64,000 bases of DNA, from positions 4,092,001 to 4,156,000 of the forward strand of contig NZ_OX044366.1 in NCBI RefSeq assembly GCF_943846705.1, in the 5' to 3' direction. The notes beneath the pieces are model-generated. The model saw only the letters and a program-made list of their open reading frames with translations, made no database searches and was not told the origin of the DNA. Below are positions 35,812-44,541 of this stretch, in pieces. Position 1 is the first letter of the stretch, and every line of letters begins with the position of its first letter. This DNA is from an uncultured Pseudomonas sp. (lineage in GTDB: Bacteria > Pseudomonadota > Gammaproteobacteria > Pseudomonadales > Pseudomonadaceae). The translations under genes were made by a program, and so were the position numbers.

Positions 35812-37781
35812 GCCTGCGCCCCCGCCATACCCAATGCATCACGCACGCGGGTGCGCACCTTCATCCGGTAACGCTTATCGGAAGCGGAGAGGAAACCGCC
35901 GAAGCCCATCAACAGCGCACCGAACCAGATCCAGCGCACAAACGGCTTGATGTGCACTCGCACCGCCCAAGCGCCGTTTTCCAGCGGCTCACCCAGGGCC
36001 ACGAACAGGTCGCGGGTGATTCCGGCATCAATACCTGCCTCGGTCATCACTGACTGCTGCACGGTATACAGGCGTTTCTCCGGGTGCAGCACAGCAATCT
36101 GCTTGCCGTCTTCGAGGATGCGCACGGTGCCTTTATCCGAGGTAAAGTTTGGCCCCTCAAAGTGCTCGGCACCTTCAAAGACAAACTGGTAACCGCCGAT
36201 CTCCACCGACTCTCCCGGTGCCATGCGCATGTCACGCTCGAAGCTGCCCATGCTGGTCAGCACCACGCCCAAGGCGCAGATCGCCATACCCAAGTGCGCT
36301 GTTTGCATGCCCCAATAACTGCGGGTCAGGCTCGGCAACCCTCTGAGCAGACCCTTGTGCCGGGTTTTTTCGAGGATATCGCGCACCCCAGCCAGCACCA
36401 CCCAGGCCGCCAGCAGGCAAACACCAAGCACGGCCCAGTTGAAGTCACCGACCAGCAAGGTCGCCACCACGGCCAATACCACGCTGCCGATCAGCACCGG
36501 CGCGAGCATGTTCAGCAGCCACTTCAGCGGTGTGTCCTTCCAGCGTACGACCACGCCCACGGCGATCATCGCCATCAGCAGGCCCATCAGCGGCACGAAC
36601 AACGCGTTGAAGTACGGCGGCCCAACCGACAGCTTGGCGCCGGTCATGGCGTCCAATACCAGCGGGTAAAGCGTGCCGAGCAAAATCATCGCCGCGGCGA
36701 CCACCAGAATCAGGTTATTTACCAGCAACAAGGTTTCCCGCGACCACAGGGCAAAGCCAACCTGGCTCTTGACCACCGGCGCACGAATGGCAAACAGCGC
36801 CAGCGAACTGCCCACCACGATCAGCAGGAAAGCCAGGATAAACACACCGCGCTCAGGGTCGCTGGCGAAGGCATGCACCGAGGTCAGCACCCCGGAACGC
36901 ACCAGGAAGGTACCGAGCAAGCTAAGCGAGAATGCGGCGATGGCCAGCAGCACGGTCCAGCTTTTGAACACGCCGCGTTTTTCCGTCACCGCCAGGGAGT
37001 GGATCAGCGCTGTGCCGACCAGCCAAGGCATAAACGAGGCATTTTCCACCGGGTCCCAGAACCACCAGCCGCCCCAGCCGAGCTCGTAATAGGCCCACCA
37101 GGAGCCCAGCGCGATGCCAATGCCGAGGAAGGCCCAGGCGACGATGGTCCATGGGCGCGACCAACGCGCCCAGGCGGCATCCAGCTTGCCGCCGAGCAAG
37201 GCGGCGATGGCGAAAGCAAAGGCCACGGAAAAACCGACGTAACCCATATAGAGCATCGGCGGGTGCACGATCAGGCCGAAGTCCTGCAATAACGGGTTGA
37301 GGTCACGGCCGTTGGTCGGCGTATCGAACAACAGACGCTCGAACGGGTTGGAGGTGATGATCAGGAACAGCAGAAAACCGATGCTGATAATCCCCATCAC
37401 CGCCAGCACGCGGGCGAGCATTTCTTCCGGCAACTGCCGCGAGCAGATCGACACGGCAAAGGTCCAGCCGGCGAGGATCAGCCCCCACAACAGCAGCGAG
37501 CCTTCGTGCGCGCCCCACACGGCGCTGAACTTGAAATACCAGGGCAACGCGCTGTTGGAGTTGTTGGCCACATAGGCGACGCTGAAGTCGTCGACCATAA
37601 AGGCGTAGGTCAGGCAGATAAAAGAAAACAACAGGAAGGCAAACTGCCCCCAGGCAGCCGGCTGCGCTAGGCTCATCCACTGGCGATCACCACGCCAGGC
37701 ACCAATCATTGGCAGTGTCGCCTGCACCAGCGCCATGCACAGCGCCAGAATCATCGCCAGATGGCCAAGTTCGGGGATCAT
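35808..37781 (-). CDS. ccmF: Cytochrome c haem lyase subunit CcmF
   Basis: The 657-residue polytopic inner-membrane protein ligates haem from CcmE to apocytochrome. The tryptophan-rich WWD domain is GWGGWWFWDPVENASFMPWL. Conserved periplasmic histidines appear in IVHPPMLYMGYVG and ALIHSLAVTEKRG. Length is normal. It overlaps both neighbours by 4 bases. Confidence 0.96.
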   Translation of the reverse strand: MIPELGHLAMILALCMALVQATLPMIGAWRGDRQWMSLAQPAAWGQFAFLLFSFICLTYAFMVDDFSVAYVANNSNSALPWYFKFSAVWGAHEGSLLLWGLILAGWTFAVSICSRQLPEEMLARVLAVMGIISIGFLLFLIITSNPFERLLFDTPTNGRDLNPLLQDFGLIVHPPMLYMGYVGFSVAFAFAIAALLGGKLDAAWARWSRPWTIVAWAFLGIGIALGSWWAYYELGWGGWWFWDPVENASFMPWLVGTALIHSLAVTEKRGVFKSWTVLLAIAAFSLSLLGTFLVRSGVLTSVHAFASDPERGVFILAFLLIVVGSSLALFAIRAPVVKSQVGFALWSRETLLLVNNLILVVAAAMILLGTLYPLVLDAMTGAKLSVGPPYFNALFVPLMGLLMAMIAVGVVVRWKDTPLKWLLNMLAPVLIGSVVLAVVATLLVGDFNWAVLGVCLLAAWVVLAGVRDILEKTRHKGLLRGLPSLTRSYWGMQTAHLGMAICALGVVLTSMGSFERDMRMAPGESVEIGGYQFVFEGAEHFEGPNFTSDKGTVRILEDGKQIAVLHPEKRLYTVQQSVMTEAGIDAGITRDLFVALGEPLENGAWAVRVHIKPFVRWIWFGALLMGFGGFLSASDKRYRMKVRTRVRDALGMAGAQA

Positions 37782-38263
37782 TGCGTGTACTCCTGCTTAC
37801 CTGCTTTAGCCGCTTGGGCGGCGTCGTGCTGCTGTTTCATGCCGCTCTGCTCCAGTGCCTGCATCACCTCTGGCGGCATGTAGTTTTCATCGTGCTTGGC
37901 CAGCACTTCATCGGCAATCAGCACGCCACTGGCATCAAGCTTGCCCATGGCGACAATGCCCTGCCCTTCACGGAACAGGTCCGGGAGGATGCCGCTGTAG
38001 CGGATGGTCACGCGCTTCGCGCCGTCGCTGACCACAAAATCAGTTTCCAGCGAATCACGGGAGCGCTGCACCGAGCCTTCCTCGACCAGGCCACCGGCAC
38101 GGATACGCGTGCCTTGCGGGGCTTCGCCATTGGCGATCTGCGTGGGGGTGTAGAACAGGTTGATGTTCTGCTGCAACGCGCTCAGGGCCAGGGCCACAGC
38201 GATGCCCACACCGGCGATGATCGCCAGGACAATAAACAGGCGTTTCTTACGCAGCGGATTCAC
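37778..38263 (-). CDS. ccmE: Haem chaperone CcmE
   Basis: The 161-residue periplasmic OB-fold protein binds haem covalently through H124 in LAKHDENYMPPE (Y128 nearby) and carries it from CcmC to CcmF. One N-terminal membrane helix spans about 8-29. The start codon is GTG, overlapping the ccmD stop (GTGA). Confidence 0.95.
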   Translation of the reverse strand: MNPLRKKRLFIVLAIIAGVGIAVALALSALQQNINLFYTPTQIANGEAPQGTRIRAGGLVEEGSVQRSRDSLETDFVVSDGAKRVTIRYSGILPDLFREGQGIVAMGKLDASGVLIADEVLAKHDENYMPPEVMQALEQSGMKQQHDAAQAAKAGKQEYTQ

Positions 38264-38436
38264 TTCGACTCCTCCCGACGCAAACGACGCGCCTCGTCTT
38301 GCAGATAACGGCGACGCGCCAGGATTGGCAGCGCCACATTCAGCCCCAGCACAGCCAGGCTGATGGCGTAACAGAACCAGACATAAGGCCCATGGGTGCC
38401 CATGGCGAGAAACTCGCTGAAACTGGCAAAACTCAT
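38260..38436 (-). CDS. ccmD: Haem exporter accessory protein CcmD
   Basis: A 58-residue frame: MSFASFSEFLAMGTHGPYVW, a membrane helix (about 20-41), then a very basic tail RRRYLQDEARRLRREESK. This is the CcmD layout (GxHGxYVW, one helix, Arg-rich end). CcmD releases holo-CcmE from CcmABC. Its ATG overlaps the ccmC stop (ATGA) and its stop overlaps the ccmE GTG. Confidence 0.93.
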   Translation of the reverse strand: MSFASFSEFLAMGTHGPYVWFCYAISLAVLGLNVALPILARRRYLQDEARRLRREESK

Positions 38437-39200
38437 CGGCCCTTCTCCACCAGCGCTTTCACTTCCGCTTTAGCCCAGTTGCTGCGCGCCTCGCGTTTGA
38501 GCACTTCCAAACGCATGCGCAGCAGCAGCACCGCGCCGAAGAAGCAATAGAAACCCAGCACCATGATCAGCAGCGGCATCCACATTTCGAACGGCATGGC
38601 TGGTTTTTCGATCACGCTAAACGTGGCGGGCTGGTGCAGGGTGTTCCACCACTCCACCGAGTATTTGATGATCGGGATATTCACCACCCCGACAATCGCC
38701 AGCACCGCACAGGCCTTGGCCGCGCTGTCACGATTGCTGATGGCATTGCCGAGGGCGATTACGCCGAAATACAGGAACAACAAAATCAGCATCGAGGTCA
38801 GGCGTGCATCCCAGACCCAGTAAGTACCCCAGGTCGGCTTGCCCCACACCGCGCCCGTCACCAGGGCAATCACGGTCATCCAGGCACCGATGGGCGCGGC
38901 TTGCTGCAAGGCCACATCGGCGAGCTTCATCTTCCACACCAGGCCAACCGTGCCGGCAACAGCCAGCATCACGTAGATCGATTGGGCGAGAAAGGCAGCC
39001 GGCACATGGATGTAGATGATGCGAAAGCTATTACCTTGCTGATAATCCGGCGGCGCAAACGCCAGCCCCCAGACGAGGCCCACCAGCAACAACACGGCCG
39101 CCGCCAAGGCTAACCAAGGCAGCCAACGGCTGCTGATTTCATAAAACCACTTGGGCGAGCCGAGCTTGTGAAACCACGTCCAGTTCATCAGGTTACTCAT
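38433..39200 (-). CDS. ccmC: Haem transporter/holo-CcmE assembly protein CcmC
   Basis: The 255-residue six-helix membrane protein has the WWD motif in WGKPTWGTYWVWDARLTSML and conserved histidines in IYIHVPAAFLAQ and NTLHQPATF. It attaches haem to CcmE with CcmAB. It is 63 bases downstream of ccmB. Confidence 0.95.
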   Translation of the reverse strand: MSNLMNWTWFHKLGSPKWFYEISSRWLPWLALAAAVLLLVGLVWGLAFAPPDYQQGNSFRIIYIHVPAAFLAQSIYVMLAVAGTVGLVWKMKLADVALQQAAPIGAWMTVIALVTGAVWGKPTWGTYWVWDARLTSMLILLFLYFGVIALGNAISNRDSAAKACAVLAIVGVVNIPIIKYSVEWWNTLHQPATFSVIEKPAMPFEMWMPLLIMVLGFYCFFGAVLLLRMRLEVLKREARSNWAKAEVKALVEKGR

Positions 39201-39263
39201 CAGTGCTAGGGCTGATCGCCGCGCTAGTAAGCGCCAGAGCAGCCGGCCATTCAGGCGTATTGT

Positions 39264-39935
39264 TTACTCAGCCACACTGATCGTCAGACCAGCGGCGATG
39301 GCAAAAGGTGTCAAGGTCACCGCCAATGCGGTGAGGCTGGCCAACCACAACAGGTGGCCGACCGCCGGCAATCCTTGCAGGCTGGCTTGTAACGCGCCGC
39401 TGCCAAGGATCAGCACCGGGATGTACAGCGGCAAAATCAGCAAGGCGAGCAACAGGCCGCCACGCTTGAGGCCTACGGTCAACGCTGCACCGACGGCCCC
39501 CAACAGGCTCAATACCGGCGTGCCCAGCAGCAGGGAAATCAGCAGCACCGGCAAGCAGCGCTCAGGCAACCCCAGCATCAGCGCCAACAACGGTGCCAAC
39601 AGCACCAGTGCTAGGCCGGAAAACAGCCAGTGTGCCAGCACCTTGGCCAGAACCAGAAGAGCCAGGGGGTGCGGCGAAAGGACCCACTGCTCGAGTGAGC
39701 CGTCCTCGAAATCACTGCGAAACAGCCCGTCTAGCGAGAGCAGCACGGCCAACAGCGCCGCTACCCAGATCAGCCCGGGCGAAAGGCTTTGTAACAACTG
39801 CGTCTGCGGCCCCACCGCCAAGGGGAACAGGGCGATCACAATGGCGAAGAACACCAGCGGATTAGCCAGTTCGGCCGGGCGACGAAACAGCAAGCGCGCT
39901 TCGCGGGCCAGCAGCAGGGTAAAAACATTGCTCAT
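39264..39935 (-). CDS. ccmB: Haem exporter permease subunit CcmB
   Basis: The 223-residue membrane protein has about six helices, with family blocks EARLLFRRPAELANPLVFFA, LDGLFRSDFEDGSLEQWVLS and GTPVLSLLGAVGAALTVGLK. It is the permease partner of CcmA, and its start overlaps the ccmA stop by 4 bases. Confidence 0.94.
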   Translation of the reverse strand: MSNVFTLLLAREARLLFRRPAELANPLVFFAIVIALFPLAVGPQTQLLQSLSPGLIWVAALLAVLLSLDGLFRSDFEDGSLEQWVLSPHPLALLVLAKVLAHWLFSGLALVLLAPLLALMLGLPERCLPVLLISLLLGTPVLSLLGAVGAALTVGLKRGGLLLALLILPLYIPVLILGSGALQASLQGLPAVGHLLWLASLTALAVTLTPFAIAAGLTISVAE

Positions 39936-40567
39936 GCTGTGCGCTGCCCCAGATCAAGCTGGCGATAACCGGCCGGTTTAACCTTTAACTCGTGGTGTGT
40001 GGTCAGCACCACCAAACCGCCTTGCTGACAATGCGCGGCCAGATGATGCTCCAACTGCGTCACAGCGGCCTTATCCAGCGCGGTAAAGGGCTCATCCAGC
40101 ACCCATAATTTCGGCCCCGGCAAATACAAACGGGCCAACGCTACACGGCGCTGCTGCCCGGCGGACAGGGTGTGGCAAGGCACATCCTCGAAACCGCGCA
40201 AGCCCACCGCAGCCAGCGCCTGCCAGATCGCCTCACGCTCGGCCGGCTGATGCAGGGCACAGAGCCAAATGAGGTTTTCTTCGGCCGTCAGCAACCCCTT
40301 GATGCCGGCGGCATGGCCAATCCATAACAAATTACGCGCCAGTTCGGCACGCTGCGCCAGCAAGGGACGGCCGTTGAGGCGAATCTCACCGGCCGTCGGT
40401 TGCATCAAGCCGGCGAGCAAGCGCAACAGGCTGGTCTTGCCACTGCCATTTGGCCCGGCCACCTGCAGCATTTCGCTGGGAACCAGACGCACCTCCAGCC
40501 GCTCGAAGAGCATGCGCCAGTCTCGCTCACAGGCGAGCGCCACGGCTTCGAGAAGAGGACTGGTCAA
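39932..40567 (-). CDS. ccmA: Haem exporter ATP-binding subunit CcmA
   Basis: The ABC ATPase of CcmAB powers release of holo-CcmE. It shows Walker A GPNGSGKTSLL, the signature TLSAGQQRRVALARL and Walker B LWVLDEPFTALD. The preferred start is TTG at 40567 (211 residues), preceded by AGGTG at 8 bases and giving the usual (M)TSPLLEAVALACERDWRML. A longer frame from TTG 40594 exists but lacks a ribosome site. It is the first gene of the ccm operon. Confidence 0.93.
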   Translation of the reverse strand: MTSPLLEAVALACERDWRMLFERLEVRLVPSEMLQVAGPNGSGKTSLLRLLAGLMQPTAGEIRLNGRPLLAQRAELARNLLWIGHAAGIKGLLTAEENLIWLCALHQPAEREAIWQALAAVGLRGFEDVPCHTLSAGQQRRVALARLYLPGPKLWVLDEPFTALDKAAVTQLEHHLAAHCQQGGLVVLTTHHELKVKPAGYRQLDLGQRTA

Positions 40568-40601
40568 GGCATCGGCACCTAAAAGGGATGGCAAAAGCGA
40601 C

Positions 40602-40627
40602 TCAAGTCGGCGGAGTCTTGGCCGCTA
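40602..40627 (+). promoter_or_regulatory. FliA-like (sigma-28) promoter ahead of the FliK-like gene
   Basis: TCAAG (40602-40606), 14 bases, then GCCGCTA (40621-40627) resembles the Pseudomonas FliA pattern TCAAG...GCCGATA with one mismatch. A TATACT at 40626-40631 could instead be a sigma-70 -10 element. Confidence 0.35.
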
Positions 40628-40729
40628 TACTGACGCAGTGCAACGCGTAGCCGACCCAGACGGGGCGCGATTATACATGCCAGCCCCCGCCTTCCGCAGT
40701 GGCCATTTTCGACAGGGTGTAACCTGCCA

Positions 40730-42274
40730 ATGAGCGAAATCAGCAGTTCGCGGCCCCTTCCGCCGCCGCTTCCCAGCAGCCGCCCCAACGCCGTAGCGGC
40801 TGACCTGGCGGTGAAACTGCTGCAACCTCTGCAAGGCTTGCTGGCCAGCGGTGAAACCGCCAAAGCCGAAGTCATTGCCCTGAAGGAAATGGCGCAAAGC
40901 TTTCAGCTGCTGCTCAAGCTGACATTAGACAACGGCCGCCAGACCACCCTTGAAGCCAACAGTCCGCGACCTATCGCCCAAGGCACATCACTGGCGGTGA
41001 CTGCACTCTCGGAAACCCGCCTGGCCCTCGCGGTACTGGCAGGTGGCGACAAGGCGCTGACCAGCCTGGACCTCGAAAAACTGCCCATCGGCACCCTGCT
41101 GCAAGGCAAGGTCGTGGCCCGCGAGCAGCTGCTGCAAGGCCGCTCACAGCAGGTGGCCTACAAGGTATTGGTCAACCTGCTCAACACACCGCTGGCCGGC
41201 AGCAAGCTCGCCCTGGAAACCCCGCTGGCGCTGCCGGTGGGCAGCCTGCTCAGCGCGCAGGTTCAGGGCAACCAGTCCTTGAGCTTCCTGCCGCTGAGCA
41301 GCCGCCTGGATCAACTCGCGCTGAGCCAGCAACTGGGTACGCAAAGTAATCGCCAAGGTTCGCTGGAAGGCCTTTTTAGTGCCCTGCAGGGCCTGCGCGG
41401 TAGCGCAGAGATGAGCGAGGGCCTGCGTACCAGCATCGACAAACTGTTCGCCACGCTGCCCGACGCGGCCCAACTGAGCAGCCCCAAGGGGCTGGCCATG
41501 GCCTTGGAGAACAGCGGCATTCTCCTTGAAAGCAAGCTATTGGGCGGCCAAGGCCAGGCACTACCAACCGACCTTAAAGCCAACCTGTTGCGCCTGATTA
41601 CCCAATTACTGCCCAACCTTTCAACCGGCAACCCATTGGCCGCCGCCAATGCCAGCACTGCACTGGCCCAGGCCATGCCCGCCCTGGCCCGCGACCTACT
41701 CGGCAGCCTGGGTAAAGCCAGCAGCCGCCAACAAGCACTGAACTTCCCCCTGCCCTCGCGCCTGCTGCAGAACATGGACGGCGAGGCCGACCTGGAAACC
41801 TTGCTCAAGCTGGCGGCGGCGGCCATCTCGCGCCTACAAACTCATCAGCTCTCCAGCCTGGCGCAGAGTCAGGTCGGCCCGGACGGTAACCTGCTGACCA
41901 CCTGGCAGCTGGAGCTGCCCATGCGTAATCAGCAGGAACTGGTGCCGCTGCAGGTCAAAATCCAACGCGATGAAGGCAACCCGCAAGACAAGTCCGAGAA
42001 AAAGGAAACCCTGTGGAAAGTCGAGCTGGCCTTCGACCTTGATCCACTGGGCCCCGTGCAGATCCTCGCGCAACTGGCCCACGGCCGCCTGTCCAGCCAG
42101 CTCTGGGCCGAACGCAGCAGCACTGTCAGCCTGATTGATGCTGAACTGGACAACCTGCGCCAACGCCTTAATGCCGCCGGCGTTCAGGTCGGTGAACTGG
42201 CGTGCAGCCAGGGCATACCGCCGCGCGGCCCACGTACAACCCTGGAACAACGCTGGGTGGATGAAACCGCATGA
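40730..42274 (+). CDS. FliK-like flagellar hook-length control-domain protein (not the main FliK)
   Basis: The 514-residue protein has a long Leu/Ala/Gln-rich N-terminal region and a C-terminal hook-length-control (Flg_hook) domain (about 385-510). LLTTWQLELPMRNQQELVPL, ELAFDLDPLGPVQILAQLAH and LRQRLNAAGVQVGELACSQG show the conserved W...dL.plG...L...L...G pattern. It overlaps the next gene, a stand-alone FlhB cytoplasmic domain, by 4 bases (ATGA). The true fliK lies at 62503-63762 next to fliL, so this is a second protein with a FliK-type C-terminus. Its role is unknown. Confidence 0.8.
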   Translation: MSEISSSRPLPPPLPSSRPNAVAADLAVKLLQPLQGLLASGETAKAEVIALKEMAQSFQLLLKLTLDNGRQTTLEANSPRPIAQGTSLAVTALSETRLALAVLAGGDKALTSLDLEKLPIGTLLQGKVVAREQLLQGRSQQVAYKVLVNLLNTPLAGSKLALETPLALPVGSLLSAQVQGNQSLSFLPLSSRLDQLALSQQLGTQSNRQGSLEGLFSALQGLRGSAEMSEGLRTSIDKLFATLPDAAQLSSPKGLAMALENSGILLESKLLGGQGQALPTDLKANLLRLITQLLPNLSTGNPLAAANASTALAQAMPALARDLLGSLGKASSRQQALNFPLPSRLLQNMDGEADLETLLKLAAAAISRLQTHQLSSLAQSQVGPDGNLLTTWQLELPMRNQQELVPLQVKIQRDEGNPQDKSEKKETLWKVELAFDLDPLGPVQILAQLAHGRLSSQLWAERSSTVSLIDAELDNLRQRLNAAGVQVGELACSQGIPPRGPRTTLEQRWVDETA

Positions 42275-42597
42275 GCAAGACTGCGCCGCGCCAAGCCATC
42301 GCCCTCACCTACGATGGCAAAAATGCCCCTGTACTCAGCGCCAAAGGCGATGACGAGCTCGCCGAAGCCATCCTCGCCATCGCCCGCGAATACGAAGTAC
42401 CGATTTACGAAAATGCCGAACTGGTGCGCCTGCTGGCGCGCCTGGAGCTAGGCGATGCGATACCCGAGCAGCTGTACCGCTGCATCGCGGAAATCATCGC
42501 TTTTGCCTGGTATCTGCAGGGCAAATCACCGGCAGGCAGTCAGCACGACGGCGATATCACACCGCCGCTGCGCCTACTGGAAGGCCCAGCGCACTGA
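42271..42597 (+). CDS. Stand-alone FlhB cytoplasmic-domain protein (FhlB type)
   Basis: The 108-residue protein aligns with the part of FlhB after its self-cleavage site: RQAIALTYDGKNAPVLSAKG here corresponds to FAVALKYDPAKGNAPMLLAK in the FlhB of this window. It has no membrane helices and no NPTH motif, so it looks like a pre-made FlhB-CC fragment. Related small proteins in other bacteria can partly replace FlhB-CC. It is coupled to the FliK-like gene, and FliK and FlhB-CC are known partners in the export-specificity switch. Confidence 0.88.
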   Translation: MSKTAPRQAIALTYDGKNAPVLSAKGDDELAEAILAIAREYEVPIYENAELVRLLARLELGDAIPEQLYRCIAEIIAFAWYLQGKSPAGSQHDGDITPPLRLLEGPAH

Positions 42598-42620
42598 TTG
42601 CGAATCAAGAAGGGGGTCAA

Positions 42621-43025
42621 TCAGGAGCGCTGCTGGCGGGCCTGCTGCATCTTGCTGACCAACTCAGCTTCAGCCTGGCTTAAGCCGCAGGACTGGGTCA
42701 GATCATCCACGCTGGCGCCCATGCCGGCCAAACGCGCGGCCTGGGTAAACGACAGGCTACTGGGATCACGCTGCTCAATCTGGCTAAGTTTGTCCGGCAG
42801 CGGCGCGACCACCCGGCGCAACTCATGCAACTCCTCGCCCATCTGCACACTACCGGTCAGGTAAGTATCCAGACGCCGGCTGAGCTCCTTGAGCCGCCGG
42901 TCACGCACGGCATCACGCTCGCCTTGCAGTTTGACCGCGTCACGCAGCTGCCGGGCCAGCCACATGCAGGCACCGACCAGCCCCAGGCAAACCAAGGCAA
43001 GGGCGACCAGCAGCGCTTCAAGCAT
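42621..43025 (-). CDS. DUF2802 membrane-anchored protein
   Basis: The 134-residue protein has one N-terminal helix (about 3-24), a charged coiled-coil region (30-85) and a C-terminal part LSFTQAARLAGMGASVDDLT and QSCGLSQAEAELVSKMQQAR, the DUF2802 signature resembling a small helical DNA- or protein-binding motif. It is three bases after cheW and probably co-transcribed, as in P. aeruginosa PA1465. Function is unknown. Confidence 0.85.
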   Translation of the reverse strand: MLEALLVALALVCLGLVGACMWLARQLRDAVKLQGERDAVRDRRLKELSRRLDTYLTGSVQMGEELHELRRVVAPLPDKLSQIEQRDPSSLSFTQAARLAGMGASVDDLTQSCGLSQAEAELVSKMQQARQQRS

Positions 43026-43028
43026 GAG

Positions 43029-43508
43029 CTAGATGCTCTCCAGCTCGGACCACTCTTCTTCGCTCATCATCTTGTCCAGCTCAACCAGAATCAGCAGTTC
43101 GCCGTTCTTGTTGCACACACCCTGGATAAACTTGGCGGACTCGTCATTGCCGACGTTCGGCGCGGTTTCCACTTCGGATTGGCGCAGATAAACCACCTCA
43201 GCCACGCTGTCGACCAAGATCCCAACCACCTGCTTGTCGGCCTCGATAATCACCACGCGGGTGTTGTCGGTGATCTCGCTGGAGGCCAGGCCGAAGCGCT
43301 GACGCGTATCAATCACAGTGACCACATTACCGCGCAGGTTGATGATGCCCAGGACATAGCTCGGCGCACCCGGCACAGGGGCAATTTCGCTGTAACGCAG
43401 GACTTCCTGCACCTGCATCACATTGATGCCATAGGTTTCGTTGTCCAGGCGGAACGTTACCCACTGCAGGATCGGATCTTCAGAACCTTGTGCCGAACTT
43501 TTATTCAT
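43029..43508 (-). CDS. cheW: Chemotaxis coupling protein CheW
   Basis: The 159-residue protein couples receptors to CheA. A single CheW domain (about 15-155) has QWVTFRLDNETYGINVMQVQ, INLRGNVVTVIDTRQRFGL, RVVIIEADKQVVGILVDSVA and ELLILVELDKMMSEEEW. It is downstream of parP, 106 bases after the parP stop. Confidence 0.95.
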   Translation of the reverse strand: MNKSSAQGSEDPILQWVTFRLDNETYGINVMQVQEVLRYSEIAPVPGAPSYVLGIINLRGNVVTVIDTRQRFGLASSEITDNTRVVIIEADKQVVGILVDSVAEVVYLRQSEVETAPNVGNDESAKFIQGVCNKNGELLILVELDKMMSEEEWSELESI

Positions 43509-43614
43509 GTGCCTAACCTCGTCATGAACCGCTTGTGGCGGCGAGCGCGGGTGTCTGCCCGGCTGTCGTTACTATAAATTGCAAAGCCGTACACAGCGCA
43601 CAGCCCGGCGTTAA

Positions 43615-44454
43615 TCAGTGGCCCTGGTTGGCCGCCATACGCTTGGCACCGCCACTGGCGATCAACTCGGCCAGGGAGGCGATATCCAACAGGGCACACA
43701 TGTGTTCGATAACCGTACCGGCCAGCCACGGACGCTGAGTTCGCTGGCTGCGCCATTTGACCTCATTCGGGTCGAGACGAATCGAGCGGCTGACTTGATG
43801 CACGGCCAGCCCCCACTCATAGCCCTGAACCGAAATTACGTACTGCAAACCTTCGCGAAAATCATCACGGTAACGGTCAGGCATCACCCAGCGCGCAGTA
43901 TCCAGCACCTTCAAGTTGCCTGCCTGGCTCGGCAGTATGCCGAGAAACCAGTCGGGTTGGCCAAATAATGGCGTGAGTTCTTGGTCTTGCAGCGGATAAA
44001 TCGAGCCCAGGCACACCAGTGGCACCGCCAGCGTCAAGCCGGCAACGTCGAACAGCAGGCATTCGAAAGGCCCCTGAGCCCACTCCGGCCGCCCTTGCAA
44101 CTCCGTCTCGGGCACCATCAGCTGCTGGAGCGGAGCTTGCTCGACCTGAAGCACTGCTGCCGCCTCAACCACTGGCGGCGGTATCTCAACTCGCAGTTCA
44201 ACTGGCGGCGTGGCAATCTCGACGGTGGGCAGGACTAACGGACGCGCAGCCAGTTCGGCCAACGGCTTGGCGGCCACAGCTTGTACCTGCGGCACTGCCC
44301 GAGCATCGCGGACCTGCTCTTCCAGCACCGCCGCCTCGAATTCATCCAGCGTAATACTATCGGCCAACTCAACCGCAGCCTCCTGCAGCAAGCTGTCCAG
44401 ATAGGACTGCAAGGCCAGTTGCGGACGTGATGCGGTGGCGAGGGGACGATTCAT
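43615..44454 (-). CDS. parP: ParP-like CheW-domain protein (polar chemotaxis array)
   Basis: The 279-residue protein has a variable, Pro/Val-rich N-terminal half and a C-terminal CheW-like domain (about 130-275; FECLLFDVAGLTLAVPLVCL, WVMPDRYRDDFREGLQYVIS, WLAGTVIEHMCALLDIASLA). In Vibrio and Pseudomonas the protein in this position, between ParC and CheW, is ParP, which binds ParC and CheA to hold arrays at the pole. ATG 44454 is used; a start seven codons upstream is less likely. A FliA-like promoter lies just upstream. Confidence 0.85.
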   Translation of the reverse strand: MNRPLATASRPQLALQSYLDSLLQEAAVELADSITLDEFEAAVLEEQVRDARAVPQVQAVAAKPLAELAARPLVLPTVEIATPPVELRVEIPPPVVEAAAVLQVEQAPLQQLMVPETELQGRPEWAQGPFECLLFDVAGLTLAVPLVCLGSIYPLQDQELTPLFGQPDWFLGILPSQAGNLKVLDTARWVMPDRYRDDFREGLQYVISVQGYEWGLAVHQVSRSIRLDPNEVKWRSQRTQRPWLAGTVIEHMCALLDIASLAELIASGGAKRMAANQGH

Positions 44455-44486
44455 CAATACAACCCGTAATAACAATCTGTACAGAC

Positions 44487-44513
44487 TATCGGCCGCGCTA
44501 GCGCCAGACTTGA
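44487..44513 (-). promoter_or_regulatory. FliA (sigma-28)-like promoter of parP-cheW
   Basis: On the minus strand, TCAAG (complement 44509-44513), 15 bases, then GCCGATA (complement 44487-44493). The -10 element is an exact match to the first seven bases of GCCGATAA. It lies 33 bases before the parP ATG, after parC. Confidence 0.65.
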
Positions 44514-44541
44514 GCCGATATCTTCAACATAGCCGCTCACG

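Noticed and set aside
36084..37292. 402-codon plus-strand frame opposite ccmF
   Set aside because: Shadow of ccmF, whose WWD domain and length are intact.
43509..43614. Sigma-70 promoter ahead of cheW
   Set aside because: A TATAGT is present, but no convincing -35 lies at the right distance.
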